Below are positions 6,808-15,134 of a stretch of 47,019 nucleotides of DNA, piece by piece. The translations under genes were made by a program, and so were the position numbers. Within the stretch, counting starts at the first letter, position 1. Each line of letters opens with the position of its first letter. The notes under the pieces are model-generated. The model was given only the letters and a program-made list of their open reading frames with translations. It searched no databases and was not told the DNA's origin. Where the stretch lies: NCBI GenBank assembly GCA_019119365.1, contig DWXD01000043.1:1-47019 (forward strand), read 5' to 3'. Source of the DNA: Candidatus Gemmiger stercoripullorum (lineage in GTDB: Bacteria; Bacillota; Clostridia; Oscillospirales; Ruminococcaceae).

Positions 6808-8052
6808 TTGAATCCGTTTACGACCAAACCGGAAAAGGATACGCCGCTTTTTGTGGACTGGGAAAAGCTCTGGGTCAAACCCTACGACAAACAGGAGGTC
6901 GACCCCTACACCCGCACGCGCGTGATCCTGATGACCGGGACCGAATTTGAAAACGTATGGTTCAGCCACCAGTTCTCGCGCTGCTGCGGCGACAACGACC
7001 TGCGCCGCGAACTTGCGCTGCTGCGCCGCAGCGAACAGCAGCAGCAAAAGCTGCTCACCCATCTCAAACCGGCCGATGAGACGGCGCTCGAGCATACCAT
7101 CGGCTATGAGCAGCTCGCCACCGACCTGACCGCCCATCTGGCCATGCGGGTCACGAGCGCCGACGTCAAGGGCGCGCTGGACTTTGCGCTGCTGGAGGAC
7201 TTCGACCACCTCTACCGCTACGCCGACTATCTCGACGCCACAAGCGGCGTCAAGGCCGAGGAACTGGTCGGCCGCTACACCGAGATCATGCCCGGCCGCC
7301 CTACCATCGCGCACCATCGCCATCCGTACGATACGCTCCGCCGCCCGATGGACAAAGGCCAGCCCGCGCTGATCGACATGCTGGCGGCCAACGTCATCAC
7401 GGCGGCCGAACAGCAGACGATGAACTATTATATGAACACGGCCGCCCTCTGGCCGGACGAGACCGGGCGGCGGCTGTACCAGGAGATCGGCATGGTGGAG
7501 GAGCAGCACGTCACCCAGTACGGCAGCCTGCTTGACCCGCGCCTGACGCCGCTTGAAAACCTGCTTGTCCACCAGTATGTCGAATGCTGGCTGTACTGGA
7601 GCTGTGCACAGACCGAGACCGACGCCCGCCTGCGCAAAGTCTGGCAGCGGCTGTTCCAGCAGGAACTGCTGCACCTGCAGCTGGCACAGCGGCTGCTGGA
7701 AAAAGGTGAGGGCAAGCAGTGGCAGCAGGTCATCCCGGAAGCCGATTTCCCCGACCCGCTGCGCCTCGAAAGCAACATCGGCTATGTGCGCGGCGTGCTG
7801 GAAAGCACCGTGTACAACACCGCCGCGCGCGAGGACTACGCCGACACGCGCGAGCTGGAAACGCTCGATACCTTTGCCGAATACCAGGCGCAGGTCAACG
7901 ACCCGCGCAAAAATGTCGTCAGCCACAGCGTGATCCGTCAGTATATCGCCGATAACGGCCAGGACTACCGCTTCGAGACCGCCCCGCACCCGGTCGAAGC
8001 GCTGCGCTGCCGCACCCGCGACAATATAAAAATCGGCCTGCTGCCGCAGTGA
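6808..8052 (+). CDS. Ferritin-like (rubrerythrin-type helical bundle) domain protein
   Basis: A 414-residue soluble, almost all-helical protein, starting at TTG 6808. It contains repeated Glu/His-rich helices of ferritin-like type: EHTIGYEQLATDLTAHLA, LLEDFDHLYRYADYLD, AAEQQTMNYYMN, and IGMVEEQHVTQYGSLLDP. These fit two four-helix bundles with carboxylate/histidine residues for a di-metal site. I recognise the pattern from proteins annotated as ferritin-like domain-containing in Clostridia, but no enzymatic role is established. It could be a peroxide-scavenging or metal-storage protein. It is monocistronic and convergent with cysG. Confidence 0.65.
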   Translation: MNPFTTKPEKDTPLFVDWEKLWVKPYDKQEVDPYTRTRVILMTGTEFENVWFSHQFSRCCGDNDLRRELALLRRSEQQQQKLLTHLKPADETALEHTIGYEQLATDLTAHLAMRVTSADVKGALDFALLEDFDHLYRYADYLDATSGVKAEELVGRYTEIMPGRPTIAHHRHPYDTLRRPMDKGQPALIDMLAANVITAAEQQTMNYYMNTAALWPDETGRRLYQEIGMVEEQHVTQYGSLLDPRLTPLENLLVHQYVECWLYWSCAQTETDARLRKVWQRLFQQELLHLQLAQRLLEKGEGKQWQQVIPEADFPDPLRLESNIGYVRGVLESTVYNTAAREDYADTRELETLDTFAEYQAQVNDPRKNVVSHSVIRQYIADNGQDYRFETAPHPVEALRCRTRDNIKIGLLPQ

Positions 8053-8068
8053 CCGTATAGAAAAACAA

Positions 8069-8109
8069 AGCCGCTGGCAGGGGAACTTTTCCTCCTGCCA
8101 GCGGCTTTT
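8069..8109. terminator. Bidirectional terminator between the ferritin-like gene and cysG
   Basis: A 13-bp perfect stem (8069-8081 with 8094-8106) has a T-run on the plus strand and an A-tract at 8061-8068 that becomes a T-run on the minus strand. It can end both convergent transcripts. Confidence 0.9.
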
Positions 8110-8118
8110 CCTGTTGGT

Positions 8119-9456
8119 TTATGACGGGAAATTCAGCAGCTCCATCCCCGCCACGCCGCCCACGACGATGACGGCCGGGGCTTCGACGCCTGCCGCGCGC
8201 GCGGCGGTTGTGATCTCGCCAAGGCTTGCGCGCACAGCGGCCGGGTGCGGCGCGTTGCCGCCCGAAAGCACGGCCGCGGGCGTTTGGGGCGGCAAACCGC
8301 CCGCCAGCAGCCCGGCGGCGATCTGCGGCAGCCGCTGCAGGCCCATCAGAAAGACCAGCGTTCCGTCCGCCGCCAGCGCGGCCCAGCGGGAAAAATCGGG
8401 CGTTTCGTCCTGCGTGTGCGCCGTGATGATGTGCACGGCGCGGCTGACGCCCCGGTGCGTGACCGGTATACCCGCTTCGGCCGGGACGGCGATGGCCGCC
8501 GTGATGCCGGGCACGACCTCGAACGGGATGCCTGCCCGCTGCAGCGCCAGCGCTTCCTCGCCGCCGCGGCCGAACACATACGGGTCGCCGCCTTTGAGCC
8601 GCACGGTCAGCCCGCCGCGCTGCGCCAGGGCGATGAGCGCCGCGTTGATCTCGGCCTGCGGGGCGCTGTGCCGCCCGCTGCGCTTGCCAACATAGATCCG
8701 CTCGGCCCCGGCGGGGGCTGTATCGAGCAGCGCCGTGTCGATAAGATCGTCATACACAACGGCCCGGCATTGCTGCAGCAACCGCAGCCCCCGCACCGTG
8801 ATCAGGTCCGCGCGGCCGCACCCCGCCCCCACCAGCGCGACACGGCCCGGCCCGGCGTTTTCCCAAGCAGCGGCAGGGGCGCGCGGCGCTTCGGCGGCGG
8901 CCAGCTCAAGCGCAAACGCCTGCTGTAGCCGTTCGGCGCGTTTGGCCTCGCTGCCGCCCTCCGCCTTGACGGCCTCGCGGCGCGCGGCAAGGCGGTCGAG
9001 TATCCCGTCAAAGCCGGGCGGCAGCAGCGCTTCGATCTTTTGCCGCAGCCAGGCGGCGGCGCTCGGGCTCGCCCCGCCGGTCGAAATGCCTATGCACAGC
9101 CGCCCGCGCTGCACAAGGGCGGGGAAGTAGAACCCGCATGCGGCGGGGTCGTCCACAACGTTGACCAGGATGCGCCGCGTGCGGCACAGCGCCGCGATGC
9201 GCCGGTCGAGCGCCCGGTCGCCGGTGGCGGCAATGACAAAGTCCGGCGCGGGGGAAAGGTCGCTGTCCGCAAAGGCGCGGCGGCACAGCGTCAGCCCGGG
9301 CAGCGCGGCCAGCGGCGGGCAGATGCAGGGCGCCACCACGGTCAGCTGCGCGCCGAACGGCAGCAGCTTTTCCGCTTTGCGCAGCGCCACCCGGCCGCCG
9401 CCCACCAGCAGCCCGCGCGCTCCCTCCAGCCGGATAAAAAACGGGAACCAGCCCAT
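8119..9456 (-). CDS. cysG: Siroheme synthase: precorrin-2 dehydrogenase/ferrochelatase fused to uroporphyrinogen-III methyltransferase
   Basis: A 445-residue bifunctional enzyme. The N-terminal ~200 residues are the Met8p/CysG-B type: an NAD-binding loop LLVGGGRVALRKAEKL, then VNVVDDPAACGFYFPA, and the ISTGGASPSAA loop. Residues ~205-445 are the SUMT domain: VALVGAGCGRADLITVRG, then VRLKGGDPYVFGRGGEE, and VVPGITAA. Together they convert uroporphyrinogen III to siroheme. The start codon lies three bases past the stop of the ABC ATPase gene, so the two are cotranscribed. The gene closes the minus-strand operon headed by the siroheme-dependent reductase fusion, its likely consumer. Confidence 0.93.
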   Translation of the reverse strand: MGWFPFFIRLEGARGLLVGGGRVALRKAEKLLPFGAQLTVVAPCICPPLAALPGLTLCRRAFADSDLSPAPDFVIAATGDRALDRRIAALCRTRRILVNVVDDPAACGFYFPALVQRGRLCIGISTGGASPSAAAWLRQKIEALLPPGFDGILDRLAARREAVKAEGGSEAKRAERLQQAFALELAAAEAPRAPAAAWENAGPGRVALVGAGCGRADLITVRGLRLLQQCRAVVYDDLIDTALLDTAPAGAERIYVGKRSGRHSAPQAEINAALIALAQRGGLTVRLKGGDPYVFGRGGEEALALQRAGIPFEVVPGITAAIAVPAEAGIPVTHRGVSRAVHIITAHTQDETPDFSRWAALAADGTLVFLMGLQRLPQIAAGLLAGGLPPQTPAAVLSGGNAPHPAAVRASLGEITTAARAAGVEAPAVIVVGGVAGMELLNFPS

Positions 9457-9459
9457 CGC

Positions 9460-10254
9460 TCACACCTTCCTCTCTGCTTCGTCCGGCTGTCTTTCGGACG
9501 GGCGGCAATAATACTGCCACCCGTCCGCCGTCATCATGCGGCCCTGCCGGATGCCGAACACCGACTCCAGCACGCCGCTCTGGTAGATTTCTTCCGGCGT
9601 GCCGCACCGCACCAGCCGCCCGTTTGCCAGCACGGCCAGCCGGTCCGCGCCGGACAGCGCCAGCGGCAGGTCGTGCAGCACCAGCACGACCGCCTTGCCC
9701 TGGCGCGCCAGGCGGCGGGACAGCTCCATCACGCCAAGCTGGTGGGCAATGTCCAGGAAGGTCGTCGGCTCGTCCATCAGGATGGACGGCGTCTGCTGGG
9801 CGATCGCCATCGCCAGGTATACCTTCTGCCGCTGCCCGCCGCTGAGCTCTGTCACCGGCCTTGCGGCCAGGTCGGCCGCATCCACGGCGGCCAGCGCCTG
9901 CCGCACGATGCGCCGGTCCTCCTCGCGGTAATGCCGCGGGTAGGAGAGGTGCGGGAACCGCCCGTGCAGCACCATGCGCTGGGCGCTTAAGTTGGGCACG
10001 GCCCGGCTCTGGGACAAAAACGCCGCTTTCTGCGCCACCTGCCGCGCCGAAAGCCTGCGCAGCGGTACGCCGTCGTACAGCACTTCGCCCCCCACGCAGG
10101 GGACCAGCCCCAGCGCCGCGCGCAGCAGCGTACTTTTGCCGCTGCCGTTGGGGCCGATCAGCGCCAGCACTTGCCCCGGGGCAAACGCCAGGTCAACGCC
10201 CTGCAGCACCGCCCGCCCGTGGTATCCGGCGGACACATTATGCAGTTCGATCAT
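9460..10254 (-). CDS. ABC transporter ATPase, iron/siderophore/corrinoid type (FecE/BtuD-like)
   Basis: 264 residues. Walker A is GPNGSGKST (34-42), the signature LSGGQRQKVYLA lies in the middle, Walker B is ILMDEPTTFLD, and the H-loop is LVLHDLPLAL. The short Q-loop region and the C-terminal RCGTPEEIY are typical for the FepC/FhuC/BtuD group. Start ATG 10254 is preceded by GGAGGG. An earlier in-frame start at 10281 is less likely. The gene overlaps the permease gene by 17 bp, indicating translational coupling. Confidence 0.92.
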   Translation of the reverse strand: MIELHNVSAGYHGRAVLQGVDLAFAPGQVLALIGPNGSGKSTLLRAALGLVPCVGGEVLYDGVPLRRLSARQVAQKAAFLSQSRAVPNLSAQRMVLHGRFPHLSYPRHYREEDRRIVRQALAAVDAADLAARPVTELSGGQRQKVYLAMAIAQQTPSILMDEPTTFLDIAHQLGVMELSRRLARQGKAVVLVLHDLPLALSGADRLAVLANGRLVRCGTPEEIYQSGVLESVFGIRQGRMMTADGWQYYCRPSERQPDEAERKV

Positions 10255-11269
10255 GGGTGCGCCCTCCTCTCTGCCGCACAAGCAGCCACAGGAAAAACGG
10301 CCCGCCCACCACGCTCAGCACCGTGCCCACCGGCAGCTCAAACGGCGCAGCCGCCGCGCGGGCGATCAGGTCGCACAGCGTCAAAAACGCCGCCCCGCCC
10401 AGGGCGGAGCAGACGAGCAGGCGGCGGCTTTCGCCGCCAAACACGGCGCGCACCGCATGCGGGACCAGCAGGCCGACAAAGCCGACCAGCCCGCAAACGC
10501 TGACGGCGGCCCCGGCCAGCGCGGCCGCCAGCGCCAAAAACAAAAGCCGCACCGGCCGCACGGCCACCCCCAGGCTCTGCGCGGTCTCCGGCCCGAGCGA
10601 AAGGATCTCCAGCAGCCCGGCCAAACTCACCGCCAGCGCCAGACTGGCGCCGATGAGCACGGCCGCAGGCCCCAGCCGGGCCATCGTGACCCCGGCCAGC
10701 CCGCCCATGCGGAAATCGGCGTACCCCAGCAGCGCATCGGGGAAGACCGTCGTCACGGCGTCGATGAGCGCCGTGAACAGGTTGGAGATCGCCACACCCG
10801 CCAGGACCAGCGTCATGCGGGAAGCGCCGGTCGCTTCGGCAAAAACCAGCACCAGCACCACGCCCGCCATCGCGCCCGCAAAGGCGGCCAGCGGCTGCAG
10901 CGCCGCCGCCGGGGCCAGCGCGCAGCACAGCGTTACGGCCAGCCCGGCCCCGGCGTTCACGCCGATGATATGCGGCGCGGCCAGCGGGTTCGCCAGCACG
11001 GTCTGGATGATGACCCCGGCCGCGGCCAGCGCCGCCCCGGCCAGCAGGCTGCCGCAAACGCGCGGCAGCCGCGCATACAGCACCACCCGCGCGGCCACGC
11101 TGTTCGGGTCGCGCCCGGCCAGCGCGGCCAGAACTTCGGCGGGGGAGAGCTCGGCGGCCCCCAGCAGCAGGCTGGCCGCCGCCAGCGCCAGCGTCACCGC
11201 GGCCAGCCCGGCGGCCGCCGCAGCCGGGTGCTCACGCAGCCGGGTACAGGATGTCTGCCAGATTTTCAT
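10238..11269 (-). CDS. ABC transporter permease, FecCD/BtuC family
   Basis: A 343-residue, highly hydrophobic protein with about nine to ten membrane segments. Family landmarks are visible: RLPRVCGSLLAGAALAAAGV, NPLAAPHIIGVNAGAG, and near the end FVGLLVPHAVR followed by ELPVGTVLSVVGGPFF. It forms the membrane channel with the ATPase and lipoprotein encoded beside it. ATG 11269 follows GGGGGGAAGCGT; an in-frame start at 11290 is possible. It overlaps the 3' end of the lipoprotein gene. Confidence 0.92.
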   Translation of the reverse strand: MKIWQTSCTRLREHPAAAAAGLAAVTLALAAASLLLGAAELSPAEVLAALAGRDPNSVAARVVLYARLPRVCGSLLAGAALAAAGVIIQTVLANPLAAPHIIGVNAGAGLAVTLCCALAPAAALQPLAAFAGAMAGVVLVLVFAEATGASRMTLVLAGVAISNLFTALIDAVTTVFPDALLGYADFRMGGLAGVTMARLGPAAVLIGASLALAVSLAGLLEILSLGPETAQSLGVAVRPVRLLFLALAAALAGAAVSVCGLVGFVGLLVPHAVRAVFGGESRRLLVCSALGGAAFLTLCDLIARAAAAPFELPVGTVLSVVGGPFFLWLLVRQRGGRTHDRTA

Positions 11270-12197
11270 ACGCTTCCCCCCAACGGGCATTTGGTTTCAG
11301 GTTGTACAGCTGCTGGTCCATCACATAACAGCGCCCCTCCTGCACAGCGCGCAGGCTGACCCAGGCCGGGTCGGCGCGCAGCATCTCGTCGGCCACGGCT
11401 TCGGCCACGCTCGGGTCGGCGCTCTGGTAGACAAGAAAGATGAAATCGGGGTCTTCGGCCAGGATGATCTCCATGCTCAAATTCTCAAGCAGCGAGCCTT
11501 CCCGGTCGGCGATGTTCTCGCAGCCCAGCGCGGCCAGCATCTCGCCCAGCACATTATCCCGGCTGTTTTTTACGCGGCAGCCGGAGCCCGACACGCGGAT
11601 ATACAAAACGCGCGGCGCGCTGCCGTCGGCGCGGGCGATGGCCTCGTCCACCTGCGCCTGTACGTCGGTCCCGTTTTGCTTATAAGCCGCCCGGTCGCCG
11701 GTCAGCAGCGTGCAGCGGTCCAGCATCGAGAGATACTGCTCGAACGTGCTCACCTCAAAGTAGGCGGCCGGGATACCCATGGCCTCAAAGGTCGGCAGCA
11801 GCTCCATGTCGGCGGCCGTGTTGCAGCTGGCAATCACAAAGTCCGGCTCGGCTTCGATCAGCGCCTCCAGGCTGATCTCCTTCGCAGCGCCCAGGTTGGC
11901 GACGCCGTCGAGCGGCAGCCCGTCAAACGAGGTCCAGGCGTCGTTAGCGGTGGCGGCCAGCGTATCGGCCCCGCCCGCCAGGCACCACACATCGGCAAAG
12001 CTGCCGATCAGCGCCGCCACGCGCTGCGGCGGGGCCTCCACATGCACCGTGCGGCCCAGGTCGTCCACAATGGAGATCACCTGGGCGGACCCGGCAGGCC
12101 GGGCTTTCCCGGCGGTGGAGGCCGTGCCGGCCGGGGCGGCGCAGCCCGCCAGCAGCGCGCAGGCAGCGGCCAGAAAAAGAGAAAAAATGCGTTTCAT
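11232..12197 (-). CDS. Substrate-binding lipoprotein of an iron/siderophore/corrinoid ABC transporter
   Basis: 321 residues. A lipoprotein signal peptide is clear (MKRIFSLFLAAACALLAGC, lipobox LLAGC, Cys19), followed by a short Ala/Gly-rich linker. The rest is a class III (BtuF/FepB) binding protein: ISIVDDLGRTVHVEAPPQRVAAL, then EALIEAEPDFVIASCNT, and EIILAEDPDFIFLVYQ. The cargo cannot be told from sequence; ferric siderophore, heme or cobalamin are all possible. Being sandwiched between a siroheme-dependent reductase and cysG makes iron, or a tetrapyrrole or its precursor, attractive; that is inference. Confidence 0.9.
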   Translation of the reverse strand: MKRIFSLFLAAACALLAGCAAPAGTASTAGKARPAGSAQVISIVDDLGRTVHVEAPPQRVAALIGSFADVWCLAGGADTLAATANDAWTSFDGLPLDGVANLGAAKEISLEALIEAEPDFVIASCNTAADMELLPTFEAMGIPAAYFEVSTFEQYLSMLDRCTLLTGDRAAYKQNGTDVQAQVDEAIARADGSAPRVLYIRVSGSGCRVKNSRDNVLGEMLAALGCENIADREGSLLENLSMEIILAEDPDFIFLVYQSADPSVAEAVADEMLRADPAWVSLRAVQEGRCYVMDQQLYNLKPNARWGEAYENLADILYPAA

Positions 12198-12241
12198 GCA
12201 GCCATCCTTTGCAAGAGTAAAAATAATGGAAAAAGTCAGAC

Positions 12242-12323
12242 AAAAGCCGGGCCGCCCGGCTGGGAAAAGGGTACACCTGGCCCCTGCTTTTTGCAGGCAG
12301 GATCATTTTAAGGCCCTTTTCCC
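12242..12323 (-). promoter_or_regulatory. Structured leader with terminator hairpin ahead of the ABC transporter genes
   Basis: On the minus strand a perfect 10-bp arm pair GGGAAAAGGG (12314-12323) and CCCTTTTCCC (12262-12271) encloses a smaller hairpin, CCTGC-AAAAA-GCAGG. It is followed without gap by a 6-bp GC stem (12246-12260) and a T-run (12242-12245, with a second T5 beyond). This is the layout of an aptamer plus intrinsic terminator 45-125 nt before the ATG at 12197. It could equally be only the terminator of the upstream reductase gene. I could not match it to a named riboswitch. Confidence 0.5.
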
Positions 12324-12385
12324 GTCTGTGCGGTCCGGCAGATCGTTACTGCGTTGGTTATAAGGTTCTTCTTTTACAGTTGTGT

Positions 12386-14956
12386 TCAGCAGCTTGCGCC
12401 GCCCACCACGTTTTTGCCCAGCACGGCGCTCTTGTCGACCGGACCGTTCAGCAGCTTGTCCTGCACATAATCGAACCCGAGCCGGTCGATGGTATCGGCA
12501 AAGCGTTCGCCGGTGATGCCCTCGTCGCGGAAGAAGAGGATGGCGCGCTCGACCATATCCAGCACTTCCTCCTCGCTCGTAAAGATCTTGTCCAGCGGGC
12601 GGCCGTGGGCGGTCTTTTTGCCCCAGCGCCCGCCAATGCAGATCTTGTACCCGTCCGTGAACGCCTCCGTCACGCCGAACGGGCAGCGGTCTTTGCAGCG
12701 CCCGCAATGGTTGCAGGCGTCGGGATCGATGCGCAGCACGCCGCTTTCGAGCCTGGCGGCGTGGATCGGGCAGTTGGCCTCCACCTGGCATTTGGCGCAG
12801 CCGCGGCATTTGGCCGTGTCGATCACCGGCACGCGCTGGCCGATGATGCCAAGGTCGTTCAAATCCGGCTTGACGCAGTTGTTCGGGCAGCCGCCGACCG
12901 CGATCTTGAACTTGTGCGGCAGCGTGACGTTGTGGTAGCCGATGTAGAACCGTTCGTGCAGCTTCTCGCTCAAACCGAACGAATCAAGCAGGCCGTACTG
13001 GCAGGTCGTGCCCTTGCAGGAGACAACCGGCCGCACGCGCGAACCCGTGCCGCCGGTCTGCAGCCCGGCGGTGTTCAAGAATTCGATCAGCGCGTCGATG
13101 TTTTCGTAGGGGATATCCTGGATCTCCATCGTCAGGCGGGTGGTCATCGCCACTTCGCCGGAGCCGAACCGCTCGGCCGCCTCGGCGATGGCACGGTGCT
13201 CCGCCGCGGTGATCTTGCCGTTGCGCGTGATGACACGGGCGTTGAAACGGTCAGGCTGGCGCTTGTCCTGCAAAAAGCCCAGACCTTTGAGGCGTTTGAC
13301 CTCCTCCGGCGCGGGCGCGCCCTTGGCGGCCGTGCGGACCTGGTTGAAGGTCACGCCGCCCTCGAGCACGCGGGTGTTCGTGTAACCGTAAAATTTGAGC
13401 CGGTTCTGCAGGAAGTACCCGCGCTTGCCGCGCGCGCAGACCAGCAGCAGTTTGGCGTCTTTGTCCAACCCTTCGACCGGGCCGGTGACGTTCGCCAGGT
13501 CGACCCAGCGCGCGCCGGGGATAGAGGGCGACGGCTGCACGTCGATGACCTCGTACTCTTTGGCCGCCCCGGCGGCATATTCGGCCGGGGTGAAGGTCTC
13601 CAGCGCGCCGGACAGCTTGTTTTCCAGAATATAGCACGCCTGCACAAACGGGTGGATGGCGGTGGAGAACGGCGGCGCATAGGCAAAGTCCAGCGTGTCG
13701 AAGTCCTCAAGCGCCGCGCCCATCGAGATACCGGCCACCGCGATGTCCACCATCTTGTCGACCGTGCCCGCGCCCAGCACCTGGACGCCCAGCAGCTCAT
13801 GGCTCGCACGGTCCGCGATCAGCTTGGTGATAAAGGTCGAAGCGCCGGGGTAGTAGTGCGCCTTGTCGTCGGTCACGCACACGACGCTGACCGGGTCATA
13901 TCCGGCGGCTTTGGCCTGCGCCTCGGTCAGGCCGGTGCGCCCGGCGTTCAGGCCGTCGGCCAGCTTCACAACGCCGGTGCCCAGGCACCCGCCGTACACA
14001 GCCTTGTGGCCGGACAGGTTGCGCGCCAGGCAGCGGCCGGTGATGTTGGCCGTCGAGCCCATCGCCGACCACTGGCGCTCCCGCGTCAGGGCGTTGCGCA
14101 CCATCGCGCAGTCGCCCACGGCGTACACGTCGGGCAAGCTGGTCTTTTGGCGCTCGTCCACCAGAATGGTCCCCTTGAACATCTTAAGCCCGGAATTTTG
14201 CAGGAAGTCCGTCGCCGGGCGGATGCCGATGGCCAGCACGACCACGTCGGCCGGCAGCACGCCCGCATCGGTGGCCACCCCGTCGGCTTTGCCGCTGCCG
14301 GTAACGCCTTTCAGCGCCGTGCCGGTCAAAATGCGCATGCCTTTGGCCTGCAGCTGCCGTTTGATGTACCCGGCCATCTCGGGGTCAAAGATGTTCGGCA
14401 TCAGCTGCCCGGCCATGTCGGCGACCGTCACGTTCATGCCCTTCGCCAGCAGGTTTTCGGCCACTTCCAGGCCGATGAACCCGCCGCCCGCCACGACGGC
14501 GCGGCGGCCGCCGTTGCGGTCGATGTAATCGCGCGCGGCGATGGCGTCGTCCGGCGTGCGCACGGTGAATACGCCGGGAAGGTCTTTGCCCGGCACGTCG
14601 GGCACAAACGGTTCCGCGCCGACAGCCAGCACCAGCTTGTCATAACGGGCGCTCTCTTGCGCGCCGGTATCCACGGCCCGCAGCGTCACGGTTTTGGCAG
14701 TGGGGTCGATGCCTGTGGCTTCCTGCCCGGTGAACACCTGCACGCCGGTCAGGCCCGCAAACTTCTGCGGTGTGTTGACAATCAGGGCGTCGCGCGTGGG
14801 GATGCCGCCGCCCAGATAGTAGGGCAGGCCGCAGCCCGCATAGGAGATGTCGCGCCCTTTTGAGTACAAAACGACTTCGGCCCCCGGCTGTTCGCGCTTG
14901 AGCTTGGCCGCGGCCTTGGTCCCGGCAGCCACGCCGCCAATGACAACGATCTTCAT
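12386..14956 (-). CDS. Fusion enzyme: CoA-disulfide-reductase-like FAD/NAD oxidoreductase, rhodanese, and siroheme sulfite/nitrite reductase with ferredoxin
   Basis: 856 residues; the start ATG follows GGGAGG. Residues 1-~440: FAD loop IGGVAAGTKAAAKL, redox Cys42 in SYAGCGLPYY as in CoA-disulfide reductase/NADH oxidase, second dinucleotide loop GGGFIGLEVAENL, and VYAVGDCAM. Residues ~455-545: rhodanese-like domain with catalytic-type Cys507 (VCARGKRG). Residues ~560-700: siroheme/Fe4S4 half of the sulfite/nitrite reductase family, with Cys647 and Cys652 (CKGTTC) and Cys690 and Cys694 (GGCPNNC). Residues ~715-770: an 8-Cys ferredoxin insert (CRGCAKC, then CNHCGRCKDRCP). It probably moves electrons from NAD(P)H to a sulfur oxyanion (or nitrite), perhaps taking persulfide sulfur through the rhodanese. 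The Cys spacing CX4C differs by one from the usual CX5C. Confidence 0.82.
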   Translation of the reverse strand: MKIVVIGGVAAGTKAAAKLKREQPGAEVVLYSKGRDISYAGCGLPYYLGGGIPTRDALIVNTPQKFAGLTGVQVFTGQEATGIDPTAKTVTLRAVDTGAQESARYDKLVLAVGAEPFVPDVPGKDLPGVFTVRTPDDAIAARDYIDRNGGRRAVVAGGGFIGLEVAENLLAKGMNVTVADMAGQLMPNIFDPEMAGYIKRQLQAKGMRILTGTALKGVTGSGKADGVATDAGVLPADVVVLAIGIRPATDFLQNSGLKMFKGTILVDERQKTSLPDVYAVGDCAMVRNALTRERQWSAMGSTANITGRCLARNLSGHKAVYGGCLGTGVVKLADGLNAGRTGLTEAQAKAAGYDPVSVVCVTDDKAHYYPGASTFITKLIADRASHELLGVQVLGAGTVDKMVDIAVAGISMGAALEDFDTLDFAYAPPFSTAIHPFVQACYILENKLSGALETFTPAEYAAGAAKEYEVIDVQPSPSIPGARWVDLANVTGPVEGLDKDAKLLLVCARGKRGYFLQNRLKFYGYTNTRVLEGGVTFNQVRTAAKGAPAPEEVKRLKGLGFLQDKRQPDRFNARVITRNGKITAAEHRAIAEAAERFGSGEVAMTTRLTMEIQDIPYENIDALIEFLNTAGLQTGGTGSRVRPVVSCKGTTCQYGLLDSFGLSEKLHERFYIGYHNVTLPHKFKIAVGGCPNNCVKPDLNDLGIIGQRVPVIDTAKCRGCAKCQVEANCPIHAARLESGVLRIDPDACNHCGRCKDRCPFGVTEAFTDGYKICIGGRWGKKTAHGRPLDKIFTSEEEVLDMVERAILFFRDEGITGERFADTIDRLGFDYVQDKLLNGPVDKSAVLGKNVVGGASC

Positions 14957-15048
14957 ACCATGCCTCCCTGTGCTGTTGTGACTTTTGCGGAATGCGCGCA
15001 CCCCGCGGCGTCCCGGCCATATGCCCAAGGCGTCGAATGTATATATTG

Positions 15049-15077
15049 ATTATAACACGCACACGGCGCTTTCACAA
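15049..15077 (-). promoter_or_regulatory. Promoter of the siroheme reductase fusion gene
   Basis: On the minus strand TTGTGA (15072-15077), a 17-bp spacer and TATAAT (15049-15054). The predicted leader to ATG 14956 is about 85 nt. The imperfect -35 fits control by the adjacent LysR regulator. Confidence 0.7.
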
Positions 15078-15087
15078 ACAGGATTTT

Positions 15088-15119
15088 AAAACAAAAGCCG
15101 CCCTGCGGCACAGGGCGGC
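15088..15119 (-). terminator. Intrinsic terminator of the lysR-type gene
   Basis: A 9-bp GC stem (15097-15105 with 15111-15119) is followed on the minus strand by TTTTGTTTT. It separates the regulator from the reductase promoter immediately downstream. Confidence 0.88.
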
Positions 15120-15134
15120 AAAACGGGATACGGT

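Noticed and set aside
12242-12323. Cobalamin riboswitch upstream of the ABC transporter
   Set aside because: No B12-box-like sequence or multi-branched core is visible; the structure is a simple extended stem, so only a generic structured leader is claimed.
9861-14863. Two long plus-strand open frames opposite the ABC and reductase genes
   Set aside because: Both are GC-driven mirror frames without ribosome-binding sites or motifs; the minus-strand genes have lipobox, Walker and Cys motifs.
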